From: Agelas oroides
Taxonomy: Eukaryota > Porifera > Demospongiae > Agelasida > Agelasidae
Assembly (NCBI GenBank): GCA_949130485.1
Contig: OX422185.1
Coordinates: 5,474,928-5,538,927 of the forward strand
Direction of reading: 5' to 3'
Length of the DNA: 64,000 bases
Position 1 is the first letter of the stretch. The number at the start of each line of letters is the position of its first letter. The notes under the pieces were generated by a model, which saw only the letters and a list, made by a program, of their open reading frames with translations, was not told where the DNA came from and did not search any database. Made by a program: the position numbers and the translations under genes. Positions 36,085 through 49,700 of this stretch are shown piece by piece.

Positions 36085-38035
36085 CGTAAATGCTTGGTTA
36101 ATCTGCATTAAAGAAATTAGATCCAAATCAGTGAAACTACTACTAGGTCTTGATAAATTATGCTTGAGAATCATGCAGGAATACTAGGTACAAATGTTAA
36201 CACATGTGAGAATAACAGGCATGAGTCTCTAGTTGCTGTAATATTTGCTCCCAGTTTGCCCTGGAGGTCACTCGATTACTAACATGTAGTGTTGTTTCCT
36301 GTATTTCCCTGTTGCAGAACTTTTTGACCAGCAAAAAAATATGCATAAGAAAATACACAACTCTAAAAAAGCATAATTGAGAATGCTAGGGCAACTTTCA
36401 AAGCATAATGGCATAGCTAAGTCATGAGCATAAAGGAATAGAATAATGGACCAATAAAAAGCGTAATTTATCAAGGCCTAACTACCACACATTCTCAATC
36501 ACAGTAGGCATTGGGTGTGTGTTGTGGTGATATCTACTGATACATGTCTGTTCACAAGTTGGAGGCAGAGGATAACATGATTCCAACATCATGTATGCAA
36601 CCTTGCTATTTAGAAATGCACAGTCTGATGCTTGATTACCTGAAGTTTTCCTCTATTATAAAGCCAGCATTATAACACTAGCTACATCTTGTCAGTTTGA
36701 TGTGGATCATTACCCCTTGATTGACTACTTCCTTTCAATCAGGTTACAAAAGTACTCACTTCTAGCTCATTATGGCACTCGGTAGCTTTGATTTCTGCAG
36801 CAAGTATGTCTCCACTGTCTTTTTGCTCTTTAGAAGGCCATGTAGCAGTTGACACTGATACAGATGTGTGTGGAAATGATAAGAGTAGTTAACTATTTAC
36901 TACATAAATACATGGCCACAATACAGTAATATATAGACTTGATCAGAAAAACATTCCACCGTTCAACCCATACATGTGCGTGTTGCATCTGATTTACTGT
37001 AAATACCTTTCTTCTTCAGAAACAATGGCATGAGTTGGACTGCAAGTCCTTCATGCCCACATCTCTGAAGGGCAAGTGCCAAACCTTCAAGGGTTGGCAA
37101 GAAATGGTTGGGAGGGGCCCATTTCAACCTTTGGCTCAGCAATTCTCTAAAATAGCCAGTGACTCCTGGAATAAGCAGTGGTGTTCGCTCTACTATAGTG
37201 AGTTCATGGTCCAGGAACCCAAGAGCAAGTCCTACTGCTTTCCAATGTGGAGTTGTAGGTTTCAGTATGTCCAGAAGAATGGCTAGATCTTCTTCTGTCA
37301 GAATGATGTCACCACCTGCAACAAACAGTGGACTCTATGCTAATTAATTATGGAAAATTTACTGTTCAACTAGTGTTTTTACAGAGTGATAAAGATTATG
37401 AACTACGGGAAAGCCTGAAAAGAGAACAAAGACAGAAATTCAGAATGTATATCATCTGCTAGTACACTGAATCCACTATGTATAATGATATTGTATTCTT
37501 TATTTAGAATGTACAATATTTGTCTTTACAGCTAGCTAACACAAGCATATGTGTACATTCTCATGGACAGGTGTGGTTAATTGTAGAGTTTCAAGTTATT
37601 GTGAAGCTGTAGTTCGTTGCTACATACATACCAAGGTGCGGTGGGCCAGTTGGAATCAAAATTGACTGTTGAGTTGAAAGGTTCACTTGCGGAACTATAA
37701 CACTGGTGTTTGAAACATGCACTGATGTATCAACACCTTCTGTAGCTGTAACACACGCAAATTATGATGGACACTGACTGCACACACATGCACTTAACAA
37801 TTTGTAAGTAGAACAAATTTTGCATAACATAACTTACCCTGGGTTTGGCTGTCATTTGTATCATCTTCACCAGAACTATCTGAACCTTCCTCATCACTTT
37901 CAGTAGACTAATGTTACAAATGGGGAAGCACATAATTACATTTCTTACTCACTGACCATAGCAAGGTAAATTAGAAAATTTATGAATATTCACCCTTTGA
38001 TGTGTGAAGCCTTGATAAGTTTGCCAACCAGTGAA

Positions 38036-38085
38036 GAAACCTCTGGGGAGGTCACTATCTCGTTAGTGACCTCCCCAGAGGTTTC
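38036..38085. repeat. Perfect 21-bp hairpin in a gene B intron
   Basis: GAAACCTCTGGGGAGGTCACT is followed by an 8-base loop and its exact reverse complement. It lies between the exons ending at 38289 and starting at 37907. It is probably a minimal foldback transposon. Confidence 0.85.
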
Positions 38086-38139
38086 TAACTAGTGACTAAG
38101 ATACCTCATGAATAATTTAACGTCATTTTCTAAGTCAGC

Positions 38140-38262
38140 TAGACTATGCACCCAGCGGTTTCTTCACAGTAAAGCAAACCCACGGAAGTGTAGTGGCAGG
38201 CTTCAGCCACTACATTCCCTTGGGTTTGCTTTACTGCGAAGAAACCTTGGTTACATAGTCTA
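38140..38262. mobile_element. 123-bp MITE with TAGACTATG ends
   Basis: The ends are TAGACTATG and CATAGTCTA. The arms carry GGTTTCTTCACAGTAAAGC and its near-complement. It lies about 27 bp past the donor of gene B exon 1, next to the hairpin at 38036-38085. Both share GAAGAAACC-type sequence, so they may be related. Confidence 0.75.
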
Positions 38263-40429
38263 ACTAATACATAATGGTTCTTACGTACCAGGTTCAGTGG
38301 ATTTCTTCCACAAAAGATGCTGTATTGATTCAGTTCCTGTTGTAACAGCTTGTATGTGGCAGCAGGTTGTTGCTGCTCCAACCAGGCTTCCAAAATGTGC
38401 TTACACCTCAACTGTTGTCTGGATATTTCACCAAGACTGTCTGGGTGAACTTCTTTACATTTCCCACTGAGAACGCTTGGATCTGGTTTAAGTGCTTTTT
38501 CACGAGGGTCATTGAATGGGTACATGCGACTGGCAAACTCTGTCACAAAACTACTCGGTACATTCTTCTTCACATTCTGCTTTGCAAATAGCTGTGTTAT
38601 GAGATCGGGGGTTAGAACTGCATAAGGTTCAAAGTAGAGAACTTCAGAAACTTGCTTCCCGGTACTTGCATCACTGTGTGTTAGTATTGGATCTGGATCA
38701 TCCTTTTGATCTCTGTTTGCAATTGTCCTACTGAGGTATTTGATGCTGTGTGAGGGACATTCCAACACTGCATGAAGACTGCCTGCTGCTACTGTTTTAA
38801 GATTGCCAGCTGTTACCTCCACTATGCACTCCTCAACATCAACGTGGGGACAAAACTCATTCTTTGTCTTTAAGATAGCTTTCATCAACTTTGTGCGAAG
38901 TCTAACACAGTGAATTTCCCTTCCTTCCATGCATGTCATAGTGAGAGTGGCTGTTTTCAAATCTTTCAGCTCAAAACAGACTTTCACACCATTTGTATCT
39001 GGCCAGCTTATGCCATTCTCCCACACGTTGCACTTGCGACTAAGAGCTGCAGATTTGGTCTTACTGCTGCATGGTGTGGCATCATCCTGAGGTTGTGCAA
39101 ACAGGAAGGCAAGTCGAAGGAGGAGGACATGGAGGAACCGAGTTGTGAAGAACTGACCTTCTACTGGAGAATACATGAACCATGCAGCCACAGCAATAGG
39201 AACTTTCATAGTTCTCCTGCCATATCTGAGATCTTATCACTGAAGTGACTAGAGCTGGATAGAGGTAGTACTCATCAGCTGACATTGCATGATTTGACTG
39301 ACTGTCATCTACCCAGTCTGGCCCAACTCGATGGCAGAACTCAAAATGTTCTAGGAATCTGATGACCATGTCTATGTTAAGTTCAGGAAAGGCTTCACTT
39401 ATTCTTGACTTTGGAACAATTCCAGTGCTGCCTGGTGCAATGTGCTGTGGAAAGTCACGTGGAGCAAAAATGCTCCCAACCACTGTTTCAAGCATTACTG
39501 CAATATTGGTGATGACCCAGCTATCACTAATGTCTTGATTGTTTTTGAGAAAGAGAACCTGGCCTTTGTCATGCAGAGTTTGGAATAGGGGTATTAATTC
39601 AGTTGACGTGCTTGGAAGCAAGTATGGGTTGCCTTCAAGATCTTTGGAAACCTTCTCAAGCTCACTTCCATGAATACCCTTGCTGATATAAGCTTTGTGG
39701 ATGTGCTTGTGCAGAGCATAGCAGCGTTGGTCAATCTTTTCTGTCCTTTTCCTGATGGAGTTACAGCTGTTCTTTAATTTAGAACACAGAACATCCAGAC
39801 CCGAAGAGGAAGGACGCCTGCAGTCTAAGTATGCAATTTCCTCATCCTTGTAAAAGCATTCTGAATATTTAGTGAAAACTTTCTCAAATATTGTGAGTGG
39901 CTTTTTAATATTTCTCTTATCAATCTGATCAGTATGACTTGCAACACACATGACATGAGGTTTTATCTTATTGTGAGTACAACAGTCCTGTATGAATGAC
40001 AACCAGTATTGCAGAGATCGGCAGCCTCCTGTAGATTTACACTTTTCAACCTTCCTTTTGCATGTTAAGTCCAATTTTGTGAATTCTTCCTAAATAGTGC
40101 ACTAAGGACAATCACACCTCGGCTGAGCAGGCTGTATACTAGCACCATCAGTATCACTATCGGAAGCCATCACTGCACATACTGCACGGGTGTATACACC
40201 ATGTGGTCAAGCATACTAGGAGGGTTTTATCAGTGTGACATGTGATATTTATGTGTATGAAAGGTCTTTCTAAGAATGGGTTGAGCAACTGACCTCTAAA
40301 GAGAGAGAGTGAGGCCTAGGAAGACTAATCAAACACTGGGAATGAGAAAACATTTTTATCCATGTTTCCGTTATGGGTGGGGGCCTGCAAATGCTGATGT
40401 TACATTTGCTAACATGTTCCTCTCTTCAG

Positions 40430-40507
40430 CATGAAGCCCGAACGGCACTGTTGACGTACTCCTGGGATGTTCAGAGAGCTGTGGAGAGCTCAATTAGCAT
40501 GTATTGA
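40430..40507 (+). pseudogene. UBE2K last-exon remnant, copy 3
   Basis: After an intact TCTTCAG acceptor the sequence encodes HEARTALLTYSWDVQRAVESS and runs to a TGA. This matches the UBA end of copy 2, but the terminal SIFS is altered by a small deletion. No other UBE2K exons are recognisable between genes B and C, so this is a leftover of a duplicated module. Confidence 0.7.
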
Positions 40508-41204
40508 CATTACGAATGATTTGCTGTTAGGGACATTTACACTGAGCATGAACTCACATGTAATAATGTTTGTGTGTATACACTATTGTGACACTATACT
40601 AGATTTTGGTAAATCACTTAATAGGAAATGAGCACTTACATAGGAACTGTTGTGTTGCTAACATGCATGTATTATGGACATTACAAGAAACTACAATGTC
40701 TTTGAATATGCATTGTGTATTTATTGTCTGATCATGTAACAAGAAACAAGAATTCAGCAAAATCTCTTGACATTGATTCAGTCCACATGAGAAGAGGAAA
40801 AGTGTATTTCCTCAATATCCCTCTCATTTAGCTTGAGCATGAGGCTAGAAGCTCATGAGCTTAAATTACCAGTGTCAAACAAACATTTTAATGCATGATC
40901 GTGCAGGGTAAACAAAGACAAACATACATGTACTATAGCTGCAACAATGATAGACAAGGACACAGTCAGCTCGCTAGGGGGCAAACTGCTAATATACAGG
41001 ACAATAGAGAATACATAATACATAGTATACAAACTGTAAATTTAGGCTACTTGTGTGCCCACACATGCTGGGGGAAAAACATCAGCAAATTGACATCTGA
41101 GTAGAGAGACCCAGAGGAAAAAACAAATTGGCATCTATACCACATACAAAGTAGTTGTAAAAACGTTTGCACATAAAGTGTTGGGACAGACAAGAAAAGG
41201 TTAG

Positions 41205-41425
41205 CTGACTTTAGTGAGGTTGTGGATACGATTGTGACTTTGTTTGTATTCTGGTTTTGATGTTTAGAGATTTGTAGCTATGTCAGCTACTGGTGTTTGT
41301 TGTGAAGTTTCAAGGTGTTTACCACTTGGCACTTGCCAATTCATTTTCAAATTTTCCTGTCTGTACATGCGCTGTTAGCAGCTTCACTGATTCTGCTTTT
41401 CTCTTATATATACTGTGCTGAGCTA
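41205..41425 (-). pseudogene. Remnant of a gene-B-like last exon
   Basis: The sequence parallels the 3' end of gene B at 33640-33800: TTAGTTGACT-type stop region, GTGACTTTGTTTG, then TGTAGC.ATGTCAGCTA (reverse of IADIATDL). Indels interrupt the frame. The shared downstream tract around GGCACTTGTGGGCCCACAC appears before it at about 41045, as it does beside every family member. Confidence 0.6.
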
Positions 41426-42080
41426 TAGAATCTTCATAATTGGAATGTTATGATATGATGTCAAACAAGCTAATAACCAAGTGAATTGTGCTTTAGAGCA
41501 CAATTCACTCAGCTGTGGTAGTTGTCCAATGGTAATACGTTGATGAGTGGGCAGCAAAGGCATTAGCAGCTCAAGCCAGGGGGCCTGTGTTAAATCTTAA
41601 TGACAACCAGCTTTTCACTTCTGCTTCGTAGTCATGCAAATATCGTTAACTGTCCACGTAAACAAATGACATTGTGGAATAATTGAGGCAAAACATTCTA
41701 AGGCTATACAATGAACAGTGAGAGCCATGATTCAATTATAATTGTGTCATAGTCAAAATGTGAGAGTAAACATAGTATAGCTACAACAATGACAGCAAAA
41801 AAATCAGCCAGCAACCAAAATGCTATGTAGTATACAGTATTAGTATCACAAAACTATAATAGGCACTTGTGGGCCTACAATACGAGCCAGGGGGAAAAAA
41901 CCTTTGTAAACAACTAAAAAACCCACTTTCTGCATTAAACACACAAGGCATAGAAATAAAGACATGAACAGTAACAAAATCTTTGCAAGACTATCCATAA
42001 AACATGCCTAGTAATGATAGCATATGCATGAATGTATAGCAGTGTGAAAATGGTAAATTATGTAGTATGCAGGAATTGCT

Positions 42081-43792
42081 CTAATCCAATACCTCATCTG
42101 GAATGAGAGCAACGTTTTGTTTTCTGTCTCCAATCTTGAGGGGAACACTGCTTCTTTGGAGCTCTTCCTTTTCCTGGTGCAAACTTTGAAGGTCTAGTAG
42201 CACAAAACATCTGTAAAGTACATCTGCAGCAATGTCAGCTATGTGTTGTAAAGCTTCATAACATTTGGCAACTTTAGTTTCCCTTGCAGCTATATTTCCA
42301 TTTCCTCCCTGTTCTCCATGGGGGACACTGTTTCCCTGGGTCTCTCTCTGTGTTTGATTTGGACTTACAGTATCTAATAATTCAAAACATTTGTGAAGTA
42401 AATCAGCAGCAATATCAGCAATTTGTTGTAAAGCTTTGTTATACCAAACATTTTCAATACCACTTGTCGGTACATCTCTGATGCCTCTTGGTTTAAAGCC
42501 TTCAGCAGTTGTGTGTTCTAGGCCTCTTTGAAACGGAGGATCTTCACTAACTTCATGTGGACCACTGCTTATTTGTGTCTCATGGTTTGAAGCTTCACAG
42601 CTAACTAATCCGTCTTCAAAATATCGATTAAGTAAATTTGCTGCAGCATCAACTCTATTCTCAATGCCCTCACTGCTCCTCACATCCTCTTCTCTTTCCA
42701 GGTTTAATGCTTCCAATTCGAAACATCTGGAAAGTAGATCTGCACCAACATCAACTATCTGCTGTGAACTGTGTTGAAAATCACTTGCAGGTATGTCCCT
42801 CTGTTCTGAGCCTACAATTACTTCAGCTGTTTTGTCTCTTTGGGCTTTTTGAACAGGAGAAACATTATTACCTCCATGGGAAGCACTGTTGTTGTCTTCT
42901 AAAGCTTCTAATAGCTCAGAACATCTAGAAGGTAGACCTGCAGCCATGTCAACTATCTTTTGTATAGCTTCATAATGCTTCTGATCTTCAATACAACTTG
43001 CGTGTGTATCTTTTCTCTGCTCTGCACCTTTAGAAACACCGGCAGCTTTGTCTTTTGGGTCTCCTTGAACAAGAGAACCTTCATTATCTTGATGGTGAGC
43101 ATTGCTCCTTTGGTTCCTTTCCTTTTCCTTCAGATGTTCAACACAACTGCAAACAATGTCAGCTATCTGTTGTATAGCCTCATAATTTCTGTCATCTCCA
43201 ATACCACTTTCTCCAATGCTTGTTGAACGTGAGACTTCAGTAGTTTCAGTAACTACACTTCCTGAGCATTTCTGCTTTTCGTGCAGGTACAGCTTTAATC
43301 TCTCTGCATTCTGATCTTCAGTAGTTTCAGTATTTGACTCTCTCAGACTTCTTTGAACAGGAGGACCTTCACTAACCTCATGGGCAATATTGCTCAAGCC
43401 TTCAGTAGGCACATCTCTTAGGGGCTTCTGAGCAGAATTTTTACTAGAAAAAGCATCTTTCTCCACCCGGTTTGTGTGACATTTTATAGCTTCAATCTCC
43501 CCGGCTAGTACAGTGAGTTCGGTGTCACGTAAACATTGGGTGAGAGTTGTCCAAGTGACTGGGTGCTTGCCTCTGCCAGTGATCCATTGTTGGAGGACCT
43601 CCATATTGATTTGTTCAGCGTCATTATTATGTTTGTGGGTTATGGAATGGATCCTTGCTCCAGTGTCATCCTCCAGCAGGAAGAGGCCAAAGTCATGGTA
43701 CTTGATGCCAATCTCCTGGGGAATGTTGATTCTTCTTTCCCTCCCTCGAAATCTGACACATTCAATCAGAGTTGGTCGATCAGCTTGATCAT
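42081..43792 (-). CDS. Gene C last exon: Death-like domain plus six IADIA repeats
   Basis: The exon opens with DDQADRP and the INIPQEIG..LEDDTGARIH..EVLQQWITGRGKHPVTW..GEIEAIKC domain shared with gene A. It then holds six repeat cores: YEAIQQIADIVCSCVEHL, YEAIQKIVDMAAGLPSRC, SSQQIVDVGADLLSRCF, ENRVDAAANLLNRYF, NKALQQIADIAADLLHKCF and YEALQHIADIAADVLYRCF. The linkers repeatedly contain PVQR or PFQR and RDIPTSGIE-like strings. It ends with PDEVLD as gene A does. Confidence 0.85.
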
Positions 43793-46700
43793 CTATTGGA
43801 GCATGAAGTACAGGAATGATGGAAGTTAGTCACTACTACAATTTAGTATTGTACAATCATTTTCTTACCACAAGATGAGCATTCCTTTCTGTTATCATCA
43901 TCATCGCTGCTCTCATCACTGCTCTCACCACTGCTCTCACCACATCCACCAGACTGAGAGGAGGAGAGGAGAAGGATTTCTAAACAATGTTTTCCCTGTT
44001 ATTGTTGTTACTGCATAATAGAGCACTAGATGTGCTTTTACAGAGATTCAAAGTCAACATGTTTCCAAATGAATCAAAGTTATCAGTACTATATGGCATC
44101 AAGACAAAGCAAAACAGTTATTCATAAGGATCCTGTCTACAGTTTTGTATAGCATGTCCTATTCACCACACAGAGACGCATTCTCAATATCAGCTTGTGG
44201 GTACTACAGTACGTACTAACTAATATGCCCCATGTTCTAAACTACTAAAGTGTGAAGGGGGAATTTACTCAAATATTGTATTACTCTCAACTGTACACCC
44301 CTACTGATCTGCATGCAGGTATCCACATACCAGATCCAGTGGATTTCTTCCACAAAAGATGCTGTATTTATTCAGTTCTTGTCTGAGCTTTCTGTATGTA
44401 GCTGGAGACTCTTGCCGCTCCATCCAGGCTTCCAGAATGTGCACACACCTCAAATGTTTTGACATTTCATCAAGACTGTCCAGTGAGTAGACATCCATCT
44501 TAAGTTTTTCACTCAGTAACCTTGGCTGTGGCATTAGGATTTGTGATAAAATATTTTTGCAAAGATAAAAGCGGGCAGCTAACTCAGAAAGGAAGGCATC
44601 TGACAGAATGAGGCTAGAAGTATGTCTTGAAAACATTTGTGTTATGAGATCAGAGGTAAGCAAAGTGTATGGCTCAAAGTAAAGTAGCTCAGAGATTCGT
44701 TTTCCTGGACTGCCATCTGGGTTTACAAGCACCAAATCTTGGTGATCACTTGCATCTCTTGTTGAGACCCTGTCACTGAGGTACTTCAGACTGTATTTGG
44801 TGCTCTGTGAAGGACATTTCTGTACTGTATGAACAAGTCTCTGACTTTCTACTTCCATAATGCACTCTTCCACATCAACTCTTGGGCAAAACTCTTTCCT
44901 TGCTTGCACGATAGTTTTAATCAACTGTGTGCGAAGCCTGACACAGTGAATTTCACTGCCTTTCATGGAGGACATAATGAGAATGACTGTTTTAAGCTCT
45001 TTCACTTCAAAGTGAGTTGATACTCCATTTGTATCATGCCAGGTGATGCCACTCTTCCACATTGTACAACTTCGCTTCAGAACTGGAGTTTCAACTTCAC
45101 TGGCTGTGGGTATTGCATTGTCCTGTGGCAGAGCAAAGAGGAAGGCAAGTCGAAGAAGTAAGACATGAAGAAGTCGGATGGTGAAAAACTGATGTTTTGC
45201 TGTGGATTGCATGAGCCATCCACAGTAATAGTGGCTTTCACGGCTCTCATGTAACACCTGGGGTATGTTCTCTAAAGTGACTAAAGCTGGAAAGAGGTAA
45301 TATTCATCACTGGTATCTGACACTTCATGTTTTGACTGAATGACCCAGTCTAGGCCAACTCGATGACAGAACTCAAAATACTCTAGAAATCCTATGACCA
45401 TGTCTGTGTTAAGGTCAGGAAAGGCTTCACTCATTCTGGTCTTTGGAACAATTCCAGTGCTGCCTGGTGCAATGTGCTGTGGAAAGTCACGAGGGGCAAA
45501 AATGGTCCCAACAACTGTTTCAAGTATTGCTGCAATATTGGGGACTACCCAGCTATCACAAGTTTCTTGATCATTTTTGAGAAGGATTATCTGCCCTTTA
45601 TCATGCAGCGTTTGCAACAGTGGTAGTAGTTCAGTTGAACTGCTGGGAAGCAAGTATGGATTGTCTTCAAGATCTTTGGTGATATTCTCAAGGGTCCTTC
45701 CATGAACATTCTTGTTAATATATGCTTTGTGAAAATACTTGTGTAGAACATAGCAGCGTTGGTCAATCCTCTCTGTGCTTTCTCTGATGGAATTACAGCT
45801 CTCCTCCAAATGATAACGCAGAAGGTCCAGGCCTGGAGAGGATTGTCGTGTGCAGTCTAAGCATATGACTCCCTCAATTTCTAACAACTGGTCACCATTG
45901 TCTAAATTCACGGAAAAACATTTCTCAATTATAGAGACTACCATTTCTACACTTCCAATATCAAGTTGGTCAGCATGGCTTCCAATGATAATGAGACTGG
46001 TTTTTGTCTTAGTGTGCATGTGAGCACAACATTCCTGAATAAATGACACCCAGTACTGTAGACTTTGACAAATGCTATCTGCACACTCTGCAATATTTGC
46101 CACAAGTATGAAGATTCCTGGTACATATGATGAGGAATTTTGCAGAAAGGCTGCATGACTCGTATAGAATTCCCTCTGACCTGCAAAGTCATAGATCACA
46201 ACATAACCAAAGTCACTACTACTGAAACTGAATGAATCAATTCCAGCTGTTTGCTGTCTCACTCCTTTAACCTTCTGGAATTGACCAATCAGTGAACTGA
46301 GAAAGCCAGGGTTACTCTGGATGGCTTGTACCAATGAACTCTTTCCTGCCATAGGGTCTCCTAGAACAAACACTTTGACAACTGACTCCAGAGGGTAACT
46401 TCCTTTGCAGAAATGGTCAAGCAGTTTCCCGATATCTGGTGAAGCTGCAATCTCCACTGGAGTTTGTCCTTCTGTATTCTTGATCAGTGGATTACACTCA
46501 CCAGTTGAAAGCAGGAATTGTGTAACTTCTACCTGGTTGAACTTGCAAGCATAGTGCAGTGGGGTGTCACCTGAATTCGCTGTGTGAACTAAATCACTAA
46601 GTTTGTTATCGTGAAAGTATAGCACAATTTCAAGTTTACCACTTGCACATGCATAATGGAGTGGTGTTTGTCCCTCTTCGTCTGTACACTGTGGGTTACA

Positions 46701-49700
46701 CTTGTGTTCAGTGATGAGGTACTTGACAATATCAAGGCAGCGGAGGTTGTAAGGTGTAGCTTGCTCTTCAGCACTTCTTTTATCATGATCAGCTTGCATG
46801 ATATCATTAGTAATCTCATAAATGAACAGTTCACTGTCAGAATTGGAAACTGTAGGTAAAATCTTTGGAAGTACATTTGACAGCAGTTTGACTGGTAAAT
46901 TTATGATTGCAAGTAAAATGTGCAGCATGCCTTGCATACTGAGAATAGAACTGATGCTCCTTGCAGACATGTGCTGCTCTCTCTCTTCAAAATACTGGAT
47001 ACTTCCACAGACAACATGCAGTAAGGAACTGCAATCATCATCCATGGAATGAAGGTTGCATTTACATTCATCAATTAAATACTTAACAATGTTAAGGTGT
47101 CCGAAAAAACAAGCAACTAAAAAGAGGTCATCTATTTCTAACTTGTGGGAAGCAGTTTCTGAAAGTAGAAACTTCAAGACCTCAAGGTGACCAAACAGAC
47201 AAGCAATCATGTGAAATGGAACACTGTACTCACATTGGCTATCAAGGCATGGGAATAAGAGTTCACAGTTCTGTTCACTGACAAGCCAACTGACAACTTC
47301 AAGTTGTCCACTTACAGTTGCTATGAGCAAAGGGGTGAGTCTGATATCATCATGATCATCATCATCATCATCACCATCACATACAGCATTGTTGGGATCA
47401 CATCCATACTCTGCAACTAGGTACTTAGCTATTTCAAGATGGCCCATCATGCAAGCGATACTCAGTGGAGTGAAACCTCCTGGAAAGCCATCTGAAGAAT
47501 TGCAATTAGATTTTGTAGCAGAAAGTTTAACTGCTTCAAGGTTTCCTGTAAGACAGGCCACTTGTAGTTGAGAAAAACACACATCATTGAAATTCAAACC
47601 AGTTGAATCCAAGTAATCATTTTTTCCAAACAAGTGGAAAGATATTTGTGGCATTACACTATCGCACGCTTGATCAAAACCTGAACTACAATGGTGTTCA
47701 TTTTTAAGATAGTTAAAAATTTCTTGATGCCCACCAACCCGTACAAAGTCAATTGCAGTGAGGCCAGTGTAGTCTGTTGGTCCTGTGTTATAGTTAACTT
47801 CAACTGTACACTTTGTTTCACCTGAACATTTTTGCTCCTCTATAAGGTACTTGACAACTTGCAGATGTCCACTGCTACAAGCTAAATGCAATAGACTAAC
47901 ACCATTACTGTCACTGCACTGTGGATTGCAGTGACATTGTGTAATAAGATGTTTCATAACAGCAACGTGGCCCTTGATAGCAGCAAAATGTAGAGGTGTA
48001 TGGCCTTTTGTATCCCAAGGTTCAGGGCTACACTTGTGTTCAGTGATGAGGTACTTTGCTACTTCAAGATGACCATTCAGGCAAGCATTATGAAGTGGAA
48101 CAACCCCTCTATTTGTAAGGCACTCTGGGTTACAGTTGCAGTCTAAGGTGAGATATTTTGTGATATGAAGGTGTCCATTCAGACATGCAAAGTGCAGTGG
48201 AGTGAGGCCATCATTTGTAGTGATCTGTGGATTACAGCCAAGGTCACTGATAAAATAATTCACAAGAGCCAGATGGCCACTGATAGCAGCAAAATGTAGA
48301 GGCGTATAGCCATCAGCATTGCCATGTTTTGGATTACAGCTGTGTTTAGTTATGAGATATTTTGCTACTTCAAGATGGCCAGTGATACAAACCAAATCCA
48401 ATGGAGCATATCTGTCATTTATACGACACTCTGGGTTACAGTTGCATTCTGAGATGAGAAATTTTGTGATGTCTAGGTTTCCATTTAGACAGGCATAGTA
48501 CAGTAGAGTTTTGCCATTACTGCAAGAAACATGTGGATTACAGCCAAGTTCAATAATCAAGTATTTCATGACAAGAAGATGGCCTCTTAGGCAAGCATGA
48601 AAGAGTGGAGTATAGCCTTTAATACACTTCATTTCACATAAACATTTTTGAACATGTGTAAGGTACTTGGCAACATGCAGGTGTCCATTGCAAGCAGCTA
48701 CATGTAGAGGTGTAAAGCCGCTAACATTGCCAACTTTTGGACTACATTTGTGTTCAGTGATGAGATGCTCTGCAACTTTGAGATGACCATACATACAAGC
48801 ACAGTGAAGTGGAGTGTTGCCACTATTATCAGCAGTGTGCGGATTACAATGAAGTTCACTGACAAGGAACTTCACACTTATCAGGTTACCTTTGCCAGCA
48901 GCAAAATGTAGAAGTGTACCGCCCTCAACACTACCACGTTCTGGACTGCATTTGTGTTCAGTGACAAGATACCTTGCAACTTGAAAACTACCGTTCAAAC
49001 AAGCCATGTCAAGTGGGGTGAGTCTATCACTTGAAAAGCATTCTGGGTTACTTTTGCAGTCTGAAATGAGGAACTTAGTTACATCTAAGTGTCCAAGAAT
49101 ACATGCATAGTGTAGTAGAGTGTGGCCATTACTGAAAGCAATACGTGGATCACAGCCAAGTTCGACAATGAGGTACTTCATTACAGGAAGATGCCCTTTT
49201 AGGCAAGCATAATGAAGTGGAGTACAACCATTATCACACTTCTTTTTATGTGAACATTTTTGCTCATGTATAAGGTACTTTGCAACATGCAGGTGTCCAT
49301 CAGCACAAGCTAAATGTAAAGGTGTAAAGCCATTAACACTGGCATGTTCTGGATTACATTTGTGCTCAGTAATGAGATACTTTGCAACTTCAAGATGACC
49401 ATTCTCACAAGCACAGTGAAGTGGAGTGATGCCATTTTTATCAGAGCATTGTGGGTTACAGTTGCAGTCTGAGATGAGATACTTTGTGATATCAAGGTAT
49501 CCATCCAAACATGCAGAGTGTAGTGGGGTGAGGCCATCACTGTTCGCAATGTGCGGATTACAACCATGCTCAGCAAAAAGGTATTTTACCAAAGGTAGGC
49601 ACCCACTTAGGCATGCCAAATAAACTGAAGTGTTTCCAAACCTATTAGTGCTGTTTGGATCACAGTGATGCTCATCAATTAGGTACCTGGCAACAGGAAT

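Larger units (their letters stand above)
33651..40074 (-). pseudogene. Gene B: truncated, frameshifted ankyrin-ROC paralogue
   Basis: The exons, in phase, are ~40074-38289, 37907-37838, 37739-37632, 37315-37007, 36854-36760, 35836-35782 and 34447-33651. Similarity to A and C begins only at the SLQYWLSFIQ segment of ROC, after G3; ankyrin repeats, P-loop and G3 are absent. G4 is recognisable as SHTDQID. No ATG opens the frame near 40074 (it begins at a TTG). A 4-bp insertion (CATG, 39181-39184) shifts the frame inside COR, at ..CCG/WFMYSP. Downstream come an acidic linker, a 36-residue exon not found in A (EGVDTSVHVS..), the Death domain exon, a short linker exon, and a last exon with four copies of the IADIA repeat. 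The INIPQ domain of A and C is missing. It is probably a pseudogene, yet its splice sites and 3' frames are all intact. Confidence 0.75.
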
